64,000 nucleotides of DNA from Nitrosomonas sp. Nm84 (GTDB taxonomy: Bacteria; Pseudomonadota; Gammaproteobacteria; Burkholderiales; Nitrosomonadaceae): contig NZ_QJJP01000010.1 of NCBI RefSeq assembly GCF_003201565.1, forward strand, positions 1-64,000, read 5' to 3'. Below are positions 50,256-59,276 of the stretch, in pieces. Below the pieces are notes generated by a model, which saw nothing but the letters and a program-made list of their open reading frames with translations, had not been told where the DNA came from and ran no database searches. A program made the translations under genes and the position numbers. Every line of letters begins with the position of its first letter. The first letter of the stretch is position 1.

Positions 50256-50443
50256 TGTTTATCTGATCAGGTTGTTTTGTTTCGATATAACTGCTCGTGT
50301 GTCACGAAAATCAACTGATTAATAGTGTGGCTCAGTATGTCGCGATATTCTTATGTTCTGACAGCTAATTGATCGATAGCTTCGAATAAATAATGAATTG
50401 ATTGTATGCAGTCATTGAGATTAAACTTCTATTTTATGTTGTA

Positions 50444-50653
50444 CTAAGGTACTGGCTCGTAACCACCTTTGTTCCAGGGATTACATCGCAATATGCGCCA
50501 TACACTCAGTCGTGTTCCATGGAATAATCCGTATTTTTCATATGCTTCACGAGCATACTGTGAGCAAGTTGGAGTAAAACGACATGAGGGTGCCAGATAA
50601 GGGCTTATACAGTACTGATAGGCTTTAATAAAGGCAATAATTAACCGTGACAT
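50444..50653 (-). CDS. yidD: Membrane insertion efficiency factor YidD
   Basis: A 69-residue YidD protein with the hallmark [20 protein letters not shown] and [14 protein letters not shown]. It assists membrane protein insertion. It overlaps the end of rnpA by 13 bases. It is separated from yidC by a 188-base gap in which I see nothing. Confidence 0.95.
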   Translation of the reverse strand: MSRLIIAFIKAYQYCISPYLAPSCRFTPTCSQYAREAYEKYGLFHGTRLSVWRILRCNPWNKGGYEPVP

Positions 50654-50991
50654 TGCTGTAGCTGAAACATCAATAACTTGGCTTCATTGACCAATTGTAT
50701 CGAATCATTTTGGGGAATTGAGCGCCGCAATCGTATTACCCAATCCATTTTTTTAAAATGCTCATATTCATTATGTCGGTTCTTACGAAATGTTTCTCGT
50801 AATATACGTTTAATCCAATTGCGCTTAACTGCGTGTCGCTCAATTCTTTTTGAAACAATTAATCCTATTCGCGCATATGCAAGTCCATTGGGTTTTGCAT
50901 AAATTTGAATTAAATCACTACTGGCCTGATATCTTAAGTTAATTACTGCAGCAAATTCTGTTGCTTTAAGTAGTCTGCAACTTTTTGGCAG
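50641..50991 (-). CDS. rnpA: Ribonuclease P protein component, no standard start codon
   Basis: Protein subunit of RNase P, which with the M1 RNA matures the 5' ends of tRNAs. The frame reads [20 protein letters not shown], then the RNR motif region [20 protein letters not shown] and DWVIRLRR, ending at TAA 50641. The frame is open upstream to a TGA near 51031 but holds no ATG, GTG or TTG. Candidate starts are CTG at 50989-50991 (116 residues, used here) or ATT at 51016-51018 (125 residues). The expected length is about 115-125. Neither has a strong ribosome site. It lies between rpmH and yidD as usual. Confidence 0.85.
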   Translation of the reverse strand: MPKSCRLLKATEFAAVINLRYQASSDLIQIYAKPNGLAYARIGLIVSKRIERHAVKRNWIKRILRETFRKNRHNEYEHFKKMDWVIRLRRSIPQNDSIQLVNEAKLLMFQLQQCHG

Positions 50992-51038
50992 AGAGTGAAT
51001 TTCAACAAATTTGAAAATAAAATTTTTTATTCAGTAGA

Positions 51039-51173
51039 TTAGACACTCAACCGAGCGCGACCTTTTGCGCGACGAGCCCGAATTACGGCCGCACCACCAC
51101 GTGTTCTCATACGCACAAGAAATCCGTGTGTACGCTTTCTTTTAATAACTGAAGGCTGATAAGTTCGTTTCAT
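51039..51173 (-). CDS. rpmH: 50S ribosomal protein L34
   Basis: 44-residue L34: [37 protein letters not shown]. Complete and canonical. First gene of the rpmH-rnpA-yidD-yidC-mnmE run. Its usual divergent neighbour dnaA is not present upstream. Confidence 0.97.
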   Translation of the reverse strand: MKRTYQPSVIKRKRTHGFLVRMRTRGGAAVIRARRAKGRARLSV

Positions 51174-51644
51174 TTTTCTCTCTAATTTCTTCTGTCAATA
51201 GAACCGCGTATTACAACTTGTTAAGATGAGGATGTCAATATTATTTTTAAGACGATTCGTTATTTTTGGCTGAGTAACCAAGAAATATTGATATAGATGA
51301 GTGAGCGGTTTGTACTATAACTGTCCGAATAAAACATTATTAACTGATAAATTTATTATTTATTATATTAATCAATTGCTTGATAGCTAATATTTCTGTT
51401 TTTTTATGAAGCATATAAGTAACAGCTTACTTAATTGCAATTTCTAAAAGGAGGATTTAAACTTGGGTAATAAAAAATTAAGATGGTTTTTAGAAAGAAG
51501 ATGGAAGAAAAAATAGCTTATTAAGAAATTGAGATAGTTAATTTTTGATCAAAAAATTTTATATTATTCACCAAGTAAAATGGCTGGCTTCTTTGAGTTG
51601 TTTTGTACGAATGGATAAAATAAATAATAAAAGAGGTGTAGCGA
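51174..51644. other. AT-rich intergenic region upstream of rpmH
   Basis: 471 bases, strongly AT-rich, between rpmH (leftward) and a DUF5658 gene (rightward). No DnaA-box cluster (TTATCCACA type) was seen and no dnaA gene, so it is not supported as a replication origin. It contains one micro open frame (next entry) and must hold the rpmH promoter. Confidence 0.6.
51463..51516 (+). CDS. 17-codon micro open frame with strong ribosome site
   Basis: TTG 51463 starts MGNKKLRWFLERRWKKK followed by TAG. AAGGAGG at 51448-51454 is placed eight bases before the start, close to ideal. The peptide is highly basic with two Trp and could be amphipathic. It may be a real microprotein or a leader peptide. 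No terminator-like hairpin was recognised after it. Confidence 0.35.
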   Translation: MGNKKLRWFLERRWKKK

Positions 51645-52121
51645 ATGACTGAGATAACTGCAATTTCTGATAATCGATGTCAGGATCGTCGTCAAAGTAT
51701 GCCATTTTTTTGTGCTTTTCATTTGGGCATTAAGGCTGGAAGAAGAGTGAGTGAGCGCAGAATAATGGAACGTGGAAGGTCTGGTTATGTTGATTATTAT
51801 GCAGGTCACTTGATGTTATGTGCGATAGTGATTTTATTTTTAAGTGCATTAGATGCTTTTCTTACGTTAAATATTTTGAATAATGGCGGCGAAGAGCTTA
51901 ATTGGTTTATGGCGGTGCTGATTGACGATGGTGTGGAAAAATTTGTTGGTTTCAAAATAGCTTTGACAGCGATGGCACTTATATTACTTGTTATTCACCA
52001 TAATGTTCAATTAACGAAAAAAGTGCGCGTCAGACACATTAAGTACCTTATTTTGATTGGTTATACTGTATTAATCGGTTATGAATTACATTTGCTGGAA
52101 TTAGCAACGACTGCTTATTGA
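51645..52121 (+). CDS. DUF5658-type membrane protein
   Basis: A 158-residue protein with a basic N-terminal region (DNRCQDRRQSMPF, KAGRRVSERRIMERGRSGY) and three predicted helices (HLMLCAIVILFLSALDAFLT; FVGFKIALTAMALILLVIHH; IKYLILIGYTVLIGYELHLL). The pattern LDAFLTLNILNNGGEELNWF resembles DUF5658. AGAGGTG precedes the ATG. Function unknown. Confidence 0.75.
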   Translation: MTEITAISDNRCQDRRQSMPFFCAFHLGIKAGRRVSERRIMERGRSGYVDYYAGHLMLCAIVILFLSALDAFLTLNILNNGGEELNWFMAVLIDDGVEKFVGFKIALTAMALILLVIHHNVQLTKKVRVRHIKYLILIGYTVLIGYELHLLELATTAY

Positions 52122-52155
52122 TTGTAGATGCGCCAGAAATAATTAAAGGATAGAA

Positions 52156-52362
52156 ATGACTGATAGTGAAAATAAGATCAAGATTGATGGTGTCGAATAT
52201 TCATTATCATCGTTGAGTACTGAAGCAAAGACGCAGATTACTAATCTTAGATTTGTTGAAAACGAAATAATACAGTTGAAAGCAAAATTGGCAATAGCTA
52301 ATACGGCAAAGCTTGCTTATCAAGCAGCATTAAAAAACGCTATAACCAGCAATACTCAATAA
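52156..52362 (+). CDS. DUF6447-type small protein
   Basis: A 68-residue soluble protein: IKIDGVEYSLSSLSTEAKTQ and then a helix NEIIQLKAKLAIANTAKLAY. It resembles DUF6447 proteins, which are often found near secretion genes. AAAGGA precedes the ATG. It is 34 bases from the DUF5658 gene and convergent with the TolC-type gene. Function unknown. Confidence 0.75.
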   Translation: MTDSENKIKIDGVEYSLSSLSTEAKTQITNLRFVENEIIQLKAKLAIANTAKLAYQAALKNAITSNTQ

Positions 52363-52375
52363 ACGTTTTAACTCA

Positions 52376-53737
52376 CTATTTCAGTTGCTGTTGTCGTGTA
52401 AAGTAGCTGGCTACACTTCTTAAATCATCTAATACCAGCGTGCCAGCGGCAAACTGCAAGCGAAGATAAGCGAGTAGGTAGTTATATCGTGCCTCGGCGA
52501 GATCGCGCCGGGCCGTATGTACTTGTTGTTGTGCATCCAAAAGATTTAAATTAATACGTATGCCGCCGCGAATACTTTTTTGTGTGGCATCGACGAGTAG
52601 TTCAGCTGACTTGACCGCTAGTTCTAATGATTCAATTCTTTTAACACCGCTCTGTAACAGATTGTATTGTTTACGCAGTTCAATAAGTACTTTATCAGCT
52701 ATGGCATCAAGGTCAGCCTCTGCTCGGGCATGGTTGGCTTTTGCTTGTGCAGTCAATGCATTGACACGACCACCAGCATAGAGCGGGAAATTAACTTCAA
52801 TACCGATCGTACCTAGCTCAGCATCTTGGTTTCGTGTGATAAATGAACCTCTATTGTTTTTTGAAAGACTTGCGACTAAATCGACGCGTGGTGCATGTCC
52901 GGCATAACTTTTTCTGATTTCTTCTTTGCCGGAAACTACTGTATGGCGTTGTGTGACCAGTTCTGCATTGCGTTCGAGGGCTAGAGCGTACCAATTGTCA
53001 TAATCTTGCAACTGAATGGAACGCGAGCTAAACATGTCTGACAATCGGTCCAATTGGTCTATTTTTTGTCCTATAATAGACTCAAGTTTAAGTAGTGCTG
53101 TTTCCAGTTCATCTTTGGCTTCAATAACATGCGCTTGTGCAATAGCATGCTTTGATTGTGTTTCAAGTACATCAGTGGTGGTTCCTTCTCCTTTCAATAG
53201 CATACGTTCGTTGACACGCTTGAGTTCTTCAAGGGAAGTTAGTTGTGTTTCTGAGAGTCTGACATGTTCCTGTGCCAGCAGTGTTTCCACATAAGCTTCT
53301 ACCAATCGAACAACAAGGTGTTGACTGCGTCCAGTAAATTTTGCGCGACTGGAATCTGCTTGCGCTTTTCCTATTCGATAACTAGCAACTGCTTCCAAGT
53401 TGATCAAAGGTTGACGTAAAGTTAAGGAACTGATCTGACTATCAAAACTTGTATTATCAGCGACGCTTTGCCCGGTTTGTGTCGCTCCTGTAATGGTTCC
53501 CGCACTTTTGCTCTGAGTGTGAGTAACTGTCAGATTAGGCAGTAAACTAGCCAAACCAATGGCCTCTGCCTGTTGCCCAGCTTCGCTCTCATGTAAAGCT
53601 GAGCGGTAAGTCGGGTCATGTCTTAATGCCGCTTCATAAGCTTCTAATAAACTCAATGCGTGCGCATGATTGGCTTGTTGGCTAATCAACAAGATTATGC
53701 AGAATAAAAGAAAAAGTTTTGTACGAGGGAAAGTCAT
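52376..53737 (-). CDS. Type I secretion outer-membrane protein (TolC family)
   Basis: Outer-membrane channel of 453 residues. Signal peptide KLFLLFCIILLISQQANHAHA, then repeated TolC/OEP coiled-coil halves (SLLEAYEAALRHDPTYRSAL; VARYNYLLAYLRLQFAAGTL-like block near the end). With the HlyD- and PrtD-type genes it completes a type I secretion tunnel. It starts six bases after the adaptor gene. Confidence 0.92.
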   Translation of the reverse strand: MTFPRTKLFLLFCIILLISQQANHAHALSLLEAYEAALRHDPTYRSALHESEAGQQAEAIGLASLLPNLTVTHTQSKSAGTITGATQTGQSVADNTSFDSQISSLTLRQPLINLEAVASYRIGKAQADSSRAKFTGRSQHLVVRLVEAYVETLLAQEHVRLSETQLTSLEELKRVNERMLLKGEGTTTDVLETQSKHAIAQAHVIEAKDELETALLKLESIIGQKIDQLDRLSDMFSSRSIQLQDYDNWYALALERNAELVTQRHTVVSGKEEIRKSYAGHAPRVDLVASLSKNNRGSFITRNQDAELGTIGIEVNFPLYAGGRVNALTAQAKANHARAEADLDAIADKVLIELRKQYNLLQSGVKRIESLELAVKSAELLVDATQKSIRGGIRINLNLLDAQQQVHTARRDLAEARYNYLLAYLRLQFAAGTLVLDDLRSVASYFTRQQQLK

Positions 53738-53742
53738 TGTAA

Positions 53743-55098
53743 CTATTCTTCGCTTAAGGATGAATGAACGCGATCTAGAATCGGTTTGAATAAATAACTC
53801 ATCAATGAGCGCTCGCCAGTTTTAATAAATACTTCTACTGGCATACCCGCTCTAATCTGTTGATCAGATAATTGTTTCATGCCTTCAGGGGTAACTTGGG
53901 CCTTAATCGTGTAGTATGGAAGCCCGGTGCGCTCGTCCATCAGGCGATCGGCAGATACTTGAGTAACGATACCAGGAATATTCGGCGTTTTCTTTTGATT
54001 GAGCGCTGAAAAGATGAGGTCCACAGGAAGGTCGACATGCACCCGATCAATTAAATGAACCGGTACTTGTCCGGTAATCACTAATAGATCGTCGCTTGGA
54101 ACAATATTCATCAACTTAAACCCTGATCCGATGACCCCTCCTTCAGTGAATACATCCATACCTACCACGATACCATCAACAGGTGCTTTAACCTCTACAT
54201 TGGCCAATTCAAAATCCTGTCCATTCAATCTATTATCTAATGCTTCTGCTTCACGCTTGATATCGGATAACTGTTGTCTGACTTCCTTCTGATACTCTTG
54301 CTGCCGTTGAATACGACGCTGCTCCAATTCGGTTATCTGGCGCTGGATGCGACCAATATTACCAATATCCGCAGAAATTTCGCCAGTTAACTGAGTATAG
54401 GTGCGCTCTAGTTCCAAGACGCGATGACGAGGTACAAAGCCATCTGTTGCCAGATCACGTAGATTGACGAGTTGTTCTTCTAAGAATTTCAATTGCTTAT
54501 TTTTGCTAACCTTTGACGCTTCAAGTCCACGCAACTGAACTCTCAACCCAGCCGTATTCTCATCAAGAGCAGCTATTTCATGTTGTAATGCTAGCTTGCG
54601 TGATATGAATAGCTGATTTTGTATGATTATGTTATTAGAAACGCGTAAGTCTGTATTTTGTAGTGATAATAACTCTGCCGGAAATAAAATTTCATTTTTG
54701 CCATCGCGCTCAGCCAGTAAACGTGCCTCTGTAGCGCGTGCCGCATAGAGCTGATGACGAGTGATATCGGCTTGTGCTTTGATCTGAACATCATTCATGC
54801 GTACCAGCACCTGACCTACGTTGACATGATCACCTTCTTTAACCAGAATACTGTCAATGATACCGCCGGTTTGGTGCTGTACAGCTTGCAGATGACTGGC
54901 AACGGTAACCGTTCCTGGAACCGGCACACCCTTGTCGAGAGGTGCGAAAGATGCCCATAGAACGAATCCGCCAAAACCTGCTAAAACTATCCACCAGCCC
55001 AATCGGGTATGTGCGGTTTCATCAGTTTCAACCCAACTTGAACTATCGCCCGGAATGCTCTCGATAATCTTCTCTTTTTCTTCAGCAACAAGCTTCAT
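53743..55098 (-). CDS. Type I secretion periplasmic adaptor (HlyD family)
   Basis: Membrane fusion protein of 451 residues: an N-terminal helix (LGWWIVLAGFGGFVLWASFA), a lipoyl half-domain (VQHQTGGIIDSILVKEGDHV), a long coiled coil, a second lipoyl half (VKAPVDGIVVGMDVFTEGGV) and the PrtE-type ending AGMPVEVFIKTGERSLMSYL. It links the ABC protein to the TolC-type channel. Confidence 0.95.
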   Translation of the reverse strand: MKLVAEEKEKIIESIPGDSSSWVETDETAHTRLGWWIVLAGFGGFVLWASFAPLDKGVPVPGTVTVASHLQAVQHQTGGIIDSILVKEGDHVNVGQVLVRMNDVQIKAQADITRHQLYAARATEARLLAERDGKNEILFPAELLSLQNTDLRVSNNIIIQNQLFISRKLALQHEIAALDENTAGLRVQLRGLEASKVSKNKQLKFLEEQLVNLRDLATDGFVPRHRVLELERTYTQLTGEISADIGNIGRIQRQITELEQRRIQRQQEYQKEVRQQLSDIKREAEALDNRLNGQDFELANVEVKAPVDGIVVGMDVFTEGGVIGSGFKLMNIVPSDDLLVITGQVPVHLIDRVHVDLPVDLIFSALNQKKTPNIPGIVTQVSADRLMDERTGLPYYTIKAQVTPEGMKQLSDQQIRAGMPVEVFIKTGERSLMSYLFKPILDRVHSSLSEE

Positions 55099-55154
55099 TA
55101 ATATTCCTGTTCAAGGATCAGTACTTTTCAATTGTTAATTATAGCGCGTGTGAT

Positions 55155-56942
55155 TTATTCGGTTTCCGGAGCAGTGGCGTTAACAGTCTGAGTTACCTCG
55201 TTTTGAGCAGCTGGCTTTTTAGTCTCTTGTTGTGATTGCAAGGCTTTCTGTGCTTGCTGTTGTTGGGTTAACTTTTCAATCACTTGGTTTGTTGGGCCAA
55301 ACAATTTTGCTGAGCCATCCTGTAGTAATAACAGTTTTGTGGTGACACTGATGATACTGGTTCGATGTGTAATAAGAACGATAGTTTTTCCACGTTTTTT
55401 TAGATCGACCAGCGCAGCCAACAACGCTTGTTCACCGACATCATCTAAGTTTGAATTGGGTTCATCAAGGACAATCAATGAGGGATCATTATACATGGTA
55501 CGCGCTAAGCCAAGACGCTGCTTTTGTCCACCTGACAGACCCGCACCGCCGTCACCTAGCGGTGTATCATAGCCTTCCGGCATATTCAGAATCATTTCAT
55601 GAACACCTGCACGTTTGGCAGCCAGGATAACCTTGTCAGCATCAATTTCTCCAAAGCGGGCAATGTTCTCGGAAATGGTGCCGGCAAATAATTCTATATC
55701 CTGTGGTAAGTAACCGATATGCGGCCCTAGCTCGTCCTTATTCCAAAGATAGACATCAGCACCATCCAGCCTTACTTTTCCCGCAGCGGCTGGCCATATA
55801 CCGACCAATAAGCGCGCTAAAGTGGATTTTCCAGATCCGCTGGGGCCAATGATACCCAACACCTCACCAGCAGCCAGAGAGAAAGTCAGCCCTTTGATGA
55901 CTGGAACTTTGCTGCCAGGCGGCATGGCGGTAACATTCTCGACCGCAATGATACCTTTGGGTTTGGGTAACGCCATACCTGCTTCGCGGGCTGGATTCTG
56001 CTCGAGCAGTTTATTCAGGCGTTCATATGCGCTGCGCGTACCGCCAATTTGCTTCCATACACTGATCAACAGTTGAACCGGAGCAATGGCTCTACCCAAC
56101 AAAATTGAACCGGCGATCATCATTCCGGGCGTAATGCTGTTATCCAAGACCAGCAAGGCGCCTAGTCCCAGCATGAGCGATTGTAATGCCACGGTACATG
56201 ACTTGGATAGTGCGGTAACAATGCCCGCCTTTTCACTGGCTTCTGCTTGTAAATTCAGAAAGCGGCTATGCAATTTATACCAACGGGCCTGTATATTGGG
56301 CAGCATACCCATGGCTTCGATGACTTCCGCATTGCGCAAATTATTGGATGCTACATTACTGGAGGCGATTGCCATGGAATTGGCTTCGGCCAAGGGTTTG
56401 TGTGAGATTTTCTCATTAATGTAAGCCAATGCAATCAATATGACAGTACCGCATAATGCAAAAATACCCAAGCCGGGATGAAACATAAATATAACGAATA
56501 AATAAATCGGGAACCACGGCGCATCAAAAAAAGCAAAAAGGGCATTGCCCGTCAAGAATTGTCTCAGATTGGTTAAATCTTTTAAGGCCTGCCCGGCGTT
56601 GCCATCACCTTGTTTTAAGCTTTGTTCAAAAGCGGCGGTATAGACGCGTTTATTCAATTTCATGTCGAGTTGAGCGCCGACGCGGATGAGCACGAAGCTA
56701 CGCACATATTCCAATGCGCCCATAAAAATGTAGGCACCCAGCATGATCAGCGTTAACATGTATAGAGTCATCTCGTTGCGGCTGGTCAATACACTGTCAT
56801 AGAGCTGCAGCATATAGATGGCCGGCATCAGCATCAGCATATTGATGACTGCACTGAAAACGCCAATGTTGCGAAAAGCTTGTTTAAAGCTGGCTAGGAC
56901 CTGCGCAACTTCATTTTGTGGAGCTTTAAATTTGAATTTCAT
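55155..56942 (-). CDS. Type I secretion ABC ATPase/permease (PrtD family)
   Basis: Energy-providing component, 595 residues. The transmembrane domain (about 20-310) has MPAIYMLQLYDSVLTSRNEM; the ATPase has GIIGPSGSGKSTLARLLVG, GLSGGQKQRLGLARTMY, IVLDEPNSNLD and LITHRTSII. PrtD/LapB-like proteins lacking the C39 peptidase export RTX-type or related proteins with an uncleaved C-terminal signal. The C-terminus carries a Gln/Ala/Thr-rich tail of about 40 residues. No RTX-like substrate gene is visible in the window. Confidence 0.95.
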   Translation of the reverse strand: MKFKFKAPQNEVAQVLASFKQAFRNIGVFSAVINMLMLMPAIYMLQLYDSVLTSRNEMTLYMLTLIMLGAYIFMGALEYVRSFVLIRVGAQLDMKLNKRVYTAAFEQSLKQGDGNAGQALKDLTNLRQFLTGNALFAFFDAPWFPIYLFVIFMFHPGLGIFALCGTVILIALAYINEKISHKPLAEANSMAIASSNVASNNLRNAEVIEAMGMLPNIQARWYKLHSRFLNLQAEASEKAGIVTALSKSCTVALQSLMLGLGALLVLDNSITPGMMIAGSILLGRAIAPVQLLISVWKQIGGTRSAYERLNKLLEQNPAREAGMALPKPKGIIAVENVTAMPPGSKVPVIKGLTFSLAAGEVLGIIGPSGSGKSTLARLLVGIWPAAAGKVRLDGADVYLWNKDELGPHIGYLPQDIELFAGTISENIARFGEIDADKVILAAKRAGVHEMILNMPEGYDTPLGDGGAGLSGGQKQRLGLARTMYNDPSLIVLDEPNSNLDDVGEQALLAALVDLKKRGKTIVLITHRTSIISVTTKLLLLQDGSAKLFGPTNQVIEKLTQQQQAQKALQSQQETKKPAAQNEVTQTVNATAPETE

Positions 56943-57076
56943 CTATATGTGATGGAAAAATGGTATGTGGCTGATTGCAAAATATTAACCGCAGCTGAGG
57001 CTTTTAAATTTGATAGGGATTACATGATTTGCCAGGAATCGCAGTATATTGAATTGGTTGTAATTATAATTGCCGA

Positions 57077-57964
57077 TCATCTGTTTTGACTAGGCAAATC
57101 TTCGGCTGTCAGCTTAAATGATCTAGGAAAAAAATTTAAATCCCGTCTTGCATCGGAACTGTCAAATACCAAGTCTTGATTCATTCTTTCCGCCATTGCC
57201 GCTGTCCAGTGCTGATAGCGTGGTAGCCAGCGCAATCCCCATGTCGCTATTTGAAAAAGCCAAAGCGGTACGGTCAATATGCGAGGTGTGCGACCAAGCG
57301 CTGCAAATATGTGTTTAATCATTTCACGATATGACAAAGTTTCTCCACCTGTTACGTTATAGGAACGATTTGTCAAATTTAAAGTGCTGAGTGCGGAAGA
57401 ACACGCCAGTGCAACATCTTCAACATGGATAGGCTGCCGTAATCCTTGGCCTGATACGAGGATGGGGAAAAATCCGAATCGACGGATAAATTGTATGATC
57501 TCAGCAACATTTTTATCCCGTCCGTAGCCATAAATCAGGGTTGGGCGCAAAATAATCCATTCTACTGTGTGAGTGGTTGCCCATGCTTGCACAAGTTCTT
57601 CACCTTTTATCAATTGAAGTGCAATCTCTCTTTCACTGTGTTCCGAAGAAGTGTTTTTAGTGAATCGGCTGGTGGAGGATAATACAACAATCCGACGAGC
57701 ACCATAAGCTAATAAGAGATTAAAATACTCGGGTAATATCCAAATTGGAGCAACGCATAACCACGTAGGGATTTTGTTCTTCTCTGCACTTATTTTTTCT
57801 AAATGGATAGTGCTGAGTCGTTGCCACGTGACTTGCGGATGGTTTTGCACCACTGGATGGCGAGAAAAAGCGATGATATGCCTGCGTTCTTGTGTCAGTT
57901 TCTGTAGCAGACATTCGCCTACCAAGCTGGTTGCTCCTAACAATCCGATCGGTTGTTCATTCAT
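57077..57964 (-). CDS. NAD(P)-dependent epimerase/dehydratase-like protein
   Basis: Extended short-chain dehydrogenase of 295 residues. The nucleotide motif is GLLGATSLVGECLL (a GxTxxxG variant). ILRPTLIYGYGRDKN and VEDVALACSSAL are typical of sugar-nucleotide epimerases. The active-site YxxxK is not clearly visible, so the catalytic role is uncertain. It overlaps the preceding glycosyltransferase by eight bases; the two are likely one unit for surface polysaccharide. Confidence 0.85.
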   Translation of the reverse strand: MNEQPIGLLGATSLVGECLLQKLTQERRHIIAFSRHPVVQNHPQVTWQRLSTIHLEKISAEKNKIPTWLCVAPIWILPEYFNLLLAYGARRIVVLSSTSRFTKNTSSEHSEREIALQLIKGEELVQAWATTHTVEWIILRPTLIYGYGRDKNVAEIIQFIRRFGFFPILVSGQGLRQPIHVEDVALACSSALSTLNLTNRSYNVTGGETLSYREMIKHIFAALGRTPRILTVPLWLFQIATWGLRWLPRYQHWTAAMAERMNQDLVFDSSDARRDLNFFPRSFKLTAEDLPSQNR

Positions 57965-58868
57965 GCTTTGGTTTTAACAGGCGATAGCAATTTCGTGCCG
58001 CATAAAATACTACTGTGACGACAAAACGGAGCCATACACTGACAGTAATCAATCCCATCAGTATGCCCGGATATTGTCGGCGAAAGAATTTGTGGTAAAA
58101 GCGCAACATGCCCCTATGTTTGTGCCAGGCAACAAAGAACGGTCGGGAATGGCTGCAGGTTCCCTGAAAATGAGTAACCGGAGCATCTGGTACAAAAATA
58201 ATCTTCCAATTTTTTTGTTTAAAGCGCATGCACCAGTCCAGATCTTCGCAGTGTAAAAAATAGTTTTCATCCCAGGAGCCTACCTCGTCGATTGCCTCAC
58301 GCCGCACGAGCATCAGTGCGCCTGATATTGCATCCACTTCGACCGGTGTGTGCGGCAGCGGCTGTTTATTCAGATGAAAATCAAAAAATAATTGCGGCCA
58401 GTATTTTTCCAGGCGATATAAGCCGACGGCGCGCACAAAAGCCCGCCACGGTGAAAGCATAGCGCGTCGCCCGCCACCTTGTTCGGAGCCATCCGGATTA
58501 ATCAGATATCCACCAACCATGCCGATATGAGGATCTGTTTTCATTACTTGAATCATGCACTGCAATGCGCCGGGACTTAAAATGCAGTCGGGATTCAGGA
58601 AAAGAATGTAAGGCTGGGTCGAAATATTAAGGCCTGTGTTGCAACCTGCTGCAAAGCCAACGTTGTTTTCCAAGCGAACAATTTGTAGGCGATTTTCTGT
58701 CGATAACCTGGATTCCAATTCTGAGAGGCTGGAATCTGAGGAGGCATTATCGATGATAATGACTTGCTGTGCTTGTCCTAGTGCAGCGACGGTACATGTT
58801 GTTAGCAACGAACCGGCATTGTAGTTAACGATAACAACCGCAACCGATTCAAGGCCGAGGATAGGCAA
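57957..58868 (-). CDS. Glycosyltransferase family 2 (rhamnosyltransferase-like)
   Basis: A 303-residue GT-A enzyme similar to WbbL-type rhamnosyltransferases: VAVVIVNYNAGSLLTTC, IIIDNASSDSS, NNVGFAAGCNTGLN, ILFLNPDCIL, and DENYFLHCEDLDWCMRFKQK. A C-terminal hydrophobic segment (GLITVSVWLRFVVTVVFYAA) suggests membrane association. Confidence 0.92.
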   Translation of the reverse strand: MPILGLESVAVVIVNYNAGSLLTTCTVAALGQAQQVIIIDNASSDSSLSELESRLSTENRLQIVRLENNVGFAAGCNTGLNISTQPYILFLNPDCILSPGALQCMIQVMKTDPHIGMVGGYLINPDGSEQGGGRRAMLSPWRAFVRAVGLYRLEKYWPQLFFDFHLNKQPLPHTPVEVDAISGALMLVRREAIDEVGSWDENYFLHCEDLDWCMRFKQKNWKIIFVPDAPVTHFQGTCSHSRPFFVAWHKHRGMLRFYHKFFRRQYPGILMGLITVSVWLRFVVTVVFYAARNCYRLLKPKHE

Positions 58869-59276
58869 TTTATTCTAACTCCATGGTTGGCACTAAGATC
58901 TATGCGTGGTTGCTGTCAGTCGATATCAGTTAAATCACCATCGGCAAGGCCGGTGGCTTATATTTGCTAACCCATCAAAAGGGCGAGTGCTTATTGGTGG
59001 CATCTCTGGATCTTTGCTTGATTTCCATTCATCAAATCGTTGGCATTGTTGAGGAATATACATTAAAATTCCCACACAAGCACAGGTTCAAGGTGTTTCT
59101 CGCCGTATTGACCCTCCTCACTTATCTTTATTCGTGCCGACCTTATCGATGCAAAAATCATTAATAACTATAAGTCATCAAAAATCCGCTTGGATGATTG
59201 AACAAGTATCTGACCATGTGGCTTATCAAATAATGTTGTGTTTCGATCTGAACTTGCTTTAATCACCTGCTAGGTC
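58869..59276. other. Intergenic region with dispersed hairpin repeat
   Basis: 408 bases between divergent glycosyltransferase genes. A hairpin CCATCGGCAAGGCCGGTGG (about 58940-58958) resembles the one at 3833-3847; the two share CGGCAA(A/G)GCCGG followed by a GCTTA. The rest has no recognisable gene and must include promoters for both sides. Confidence 0.5.

Noticed and set aside
51174..51644. Replication origin candidate beside rpmH
   Set aside because: No dnaA gene and no DnaA-box cluster could be read; AT richness alone is not enough.
58964..59164. Open frame of 66 codons in the gap before the large glycosyltransferase
   Set aside because: No recognisable domain or ribosome site; overlaps a dispersed hairpin repeat.
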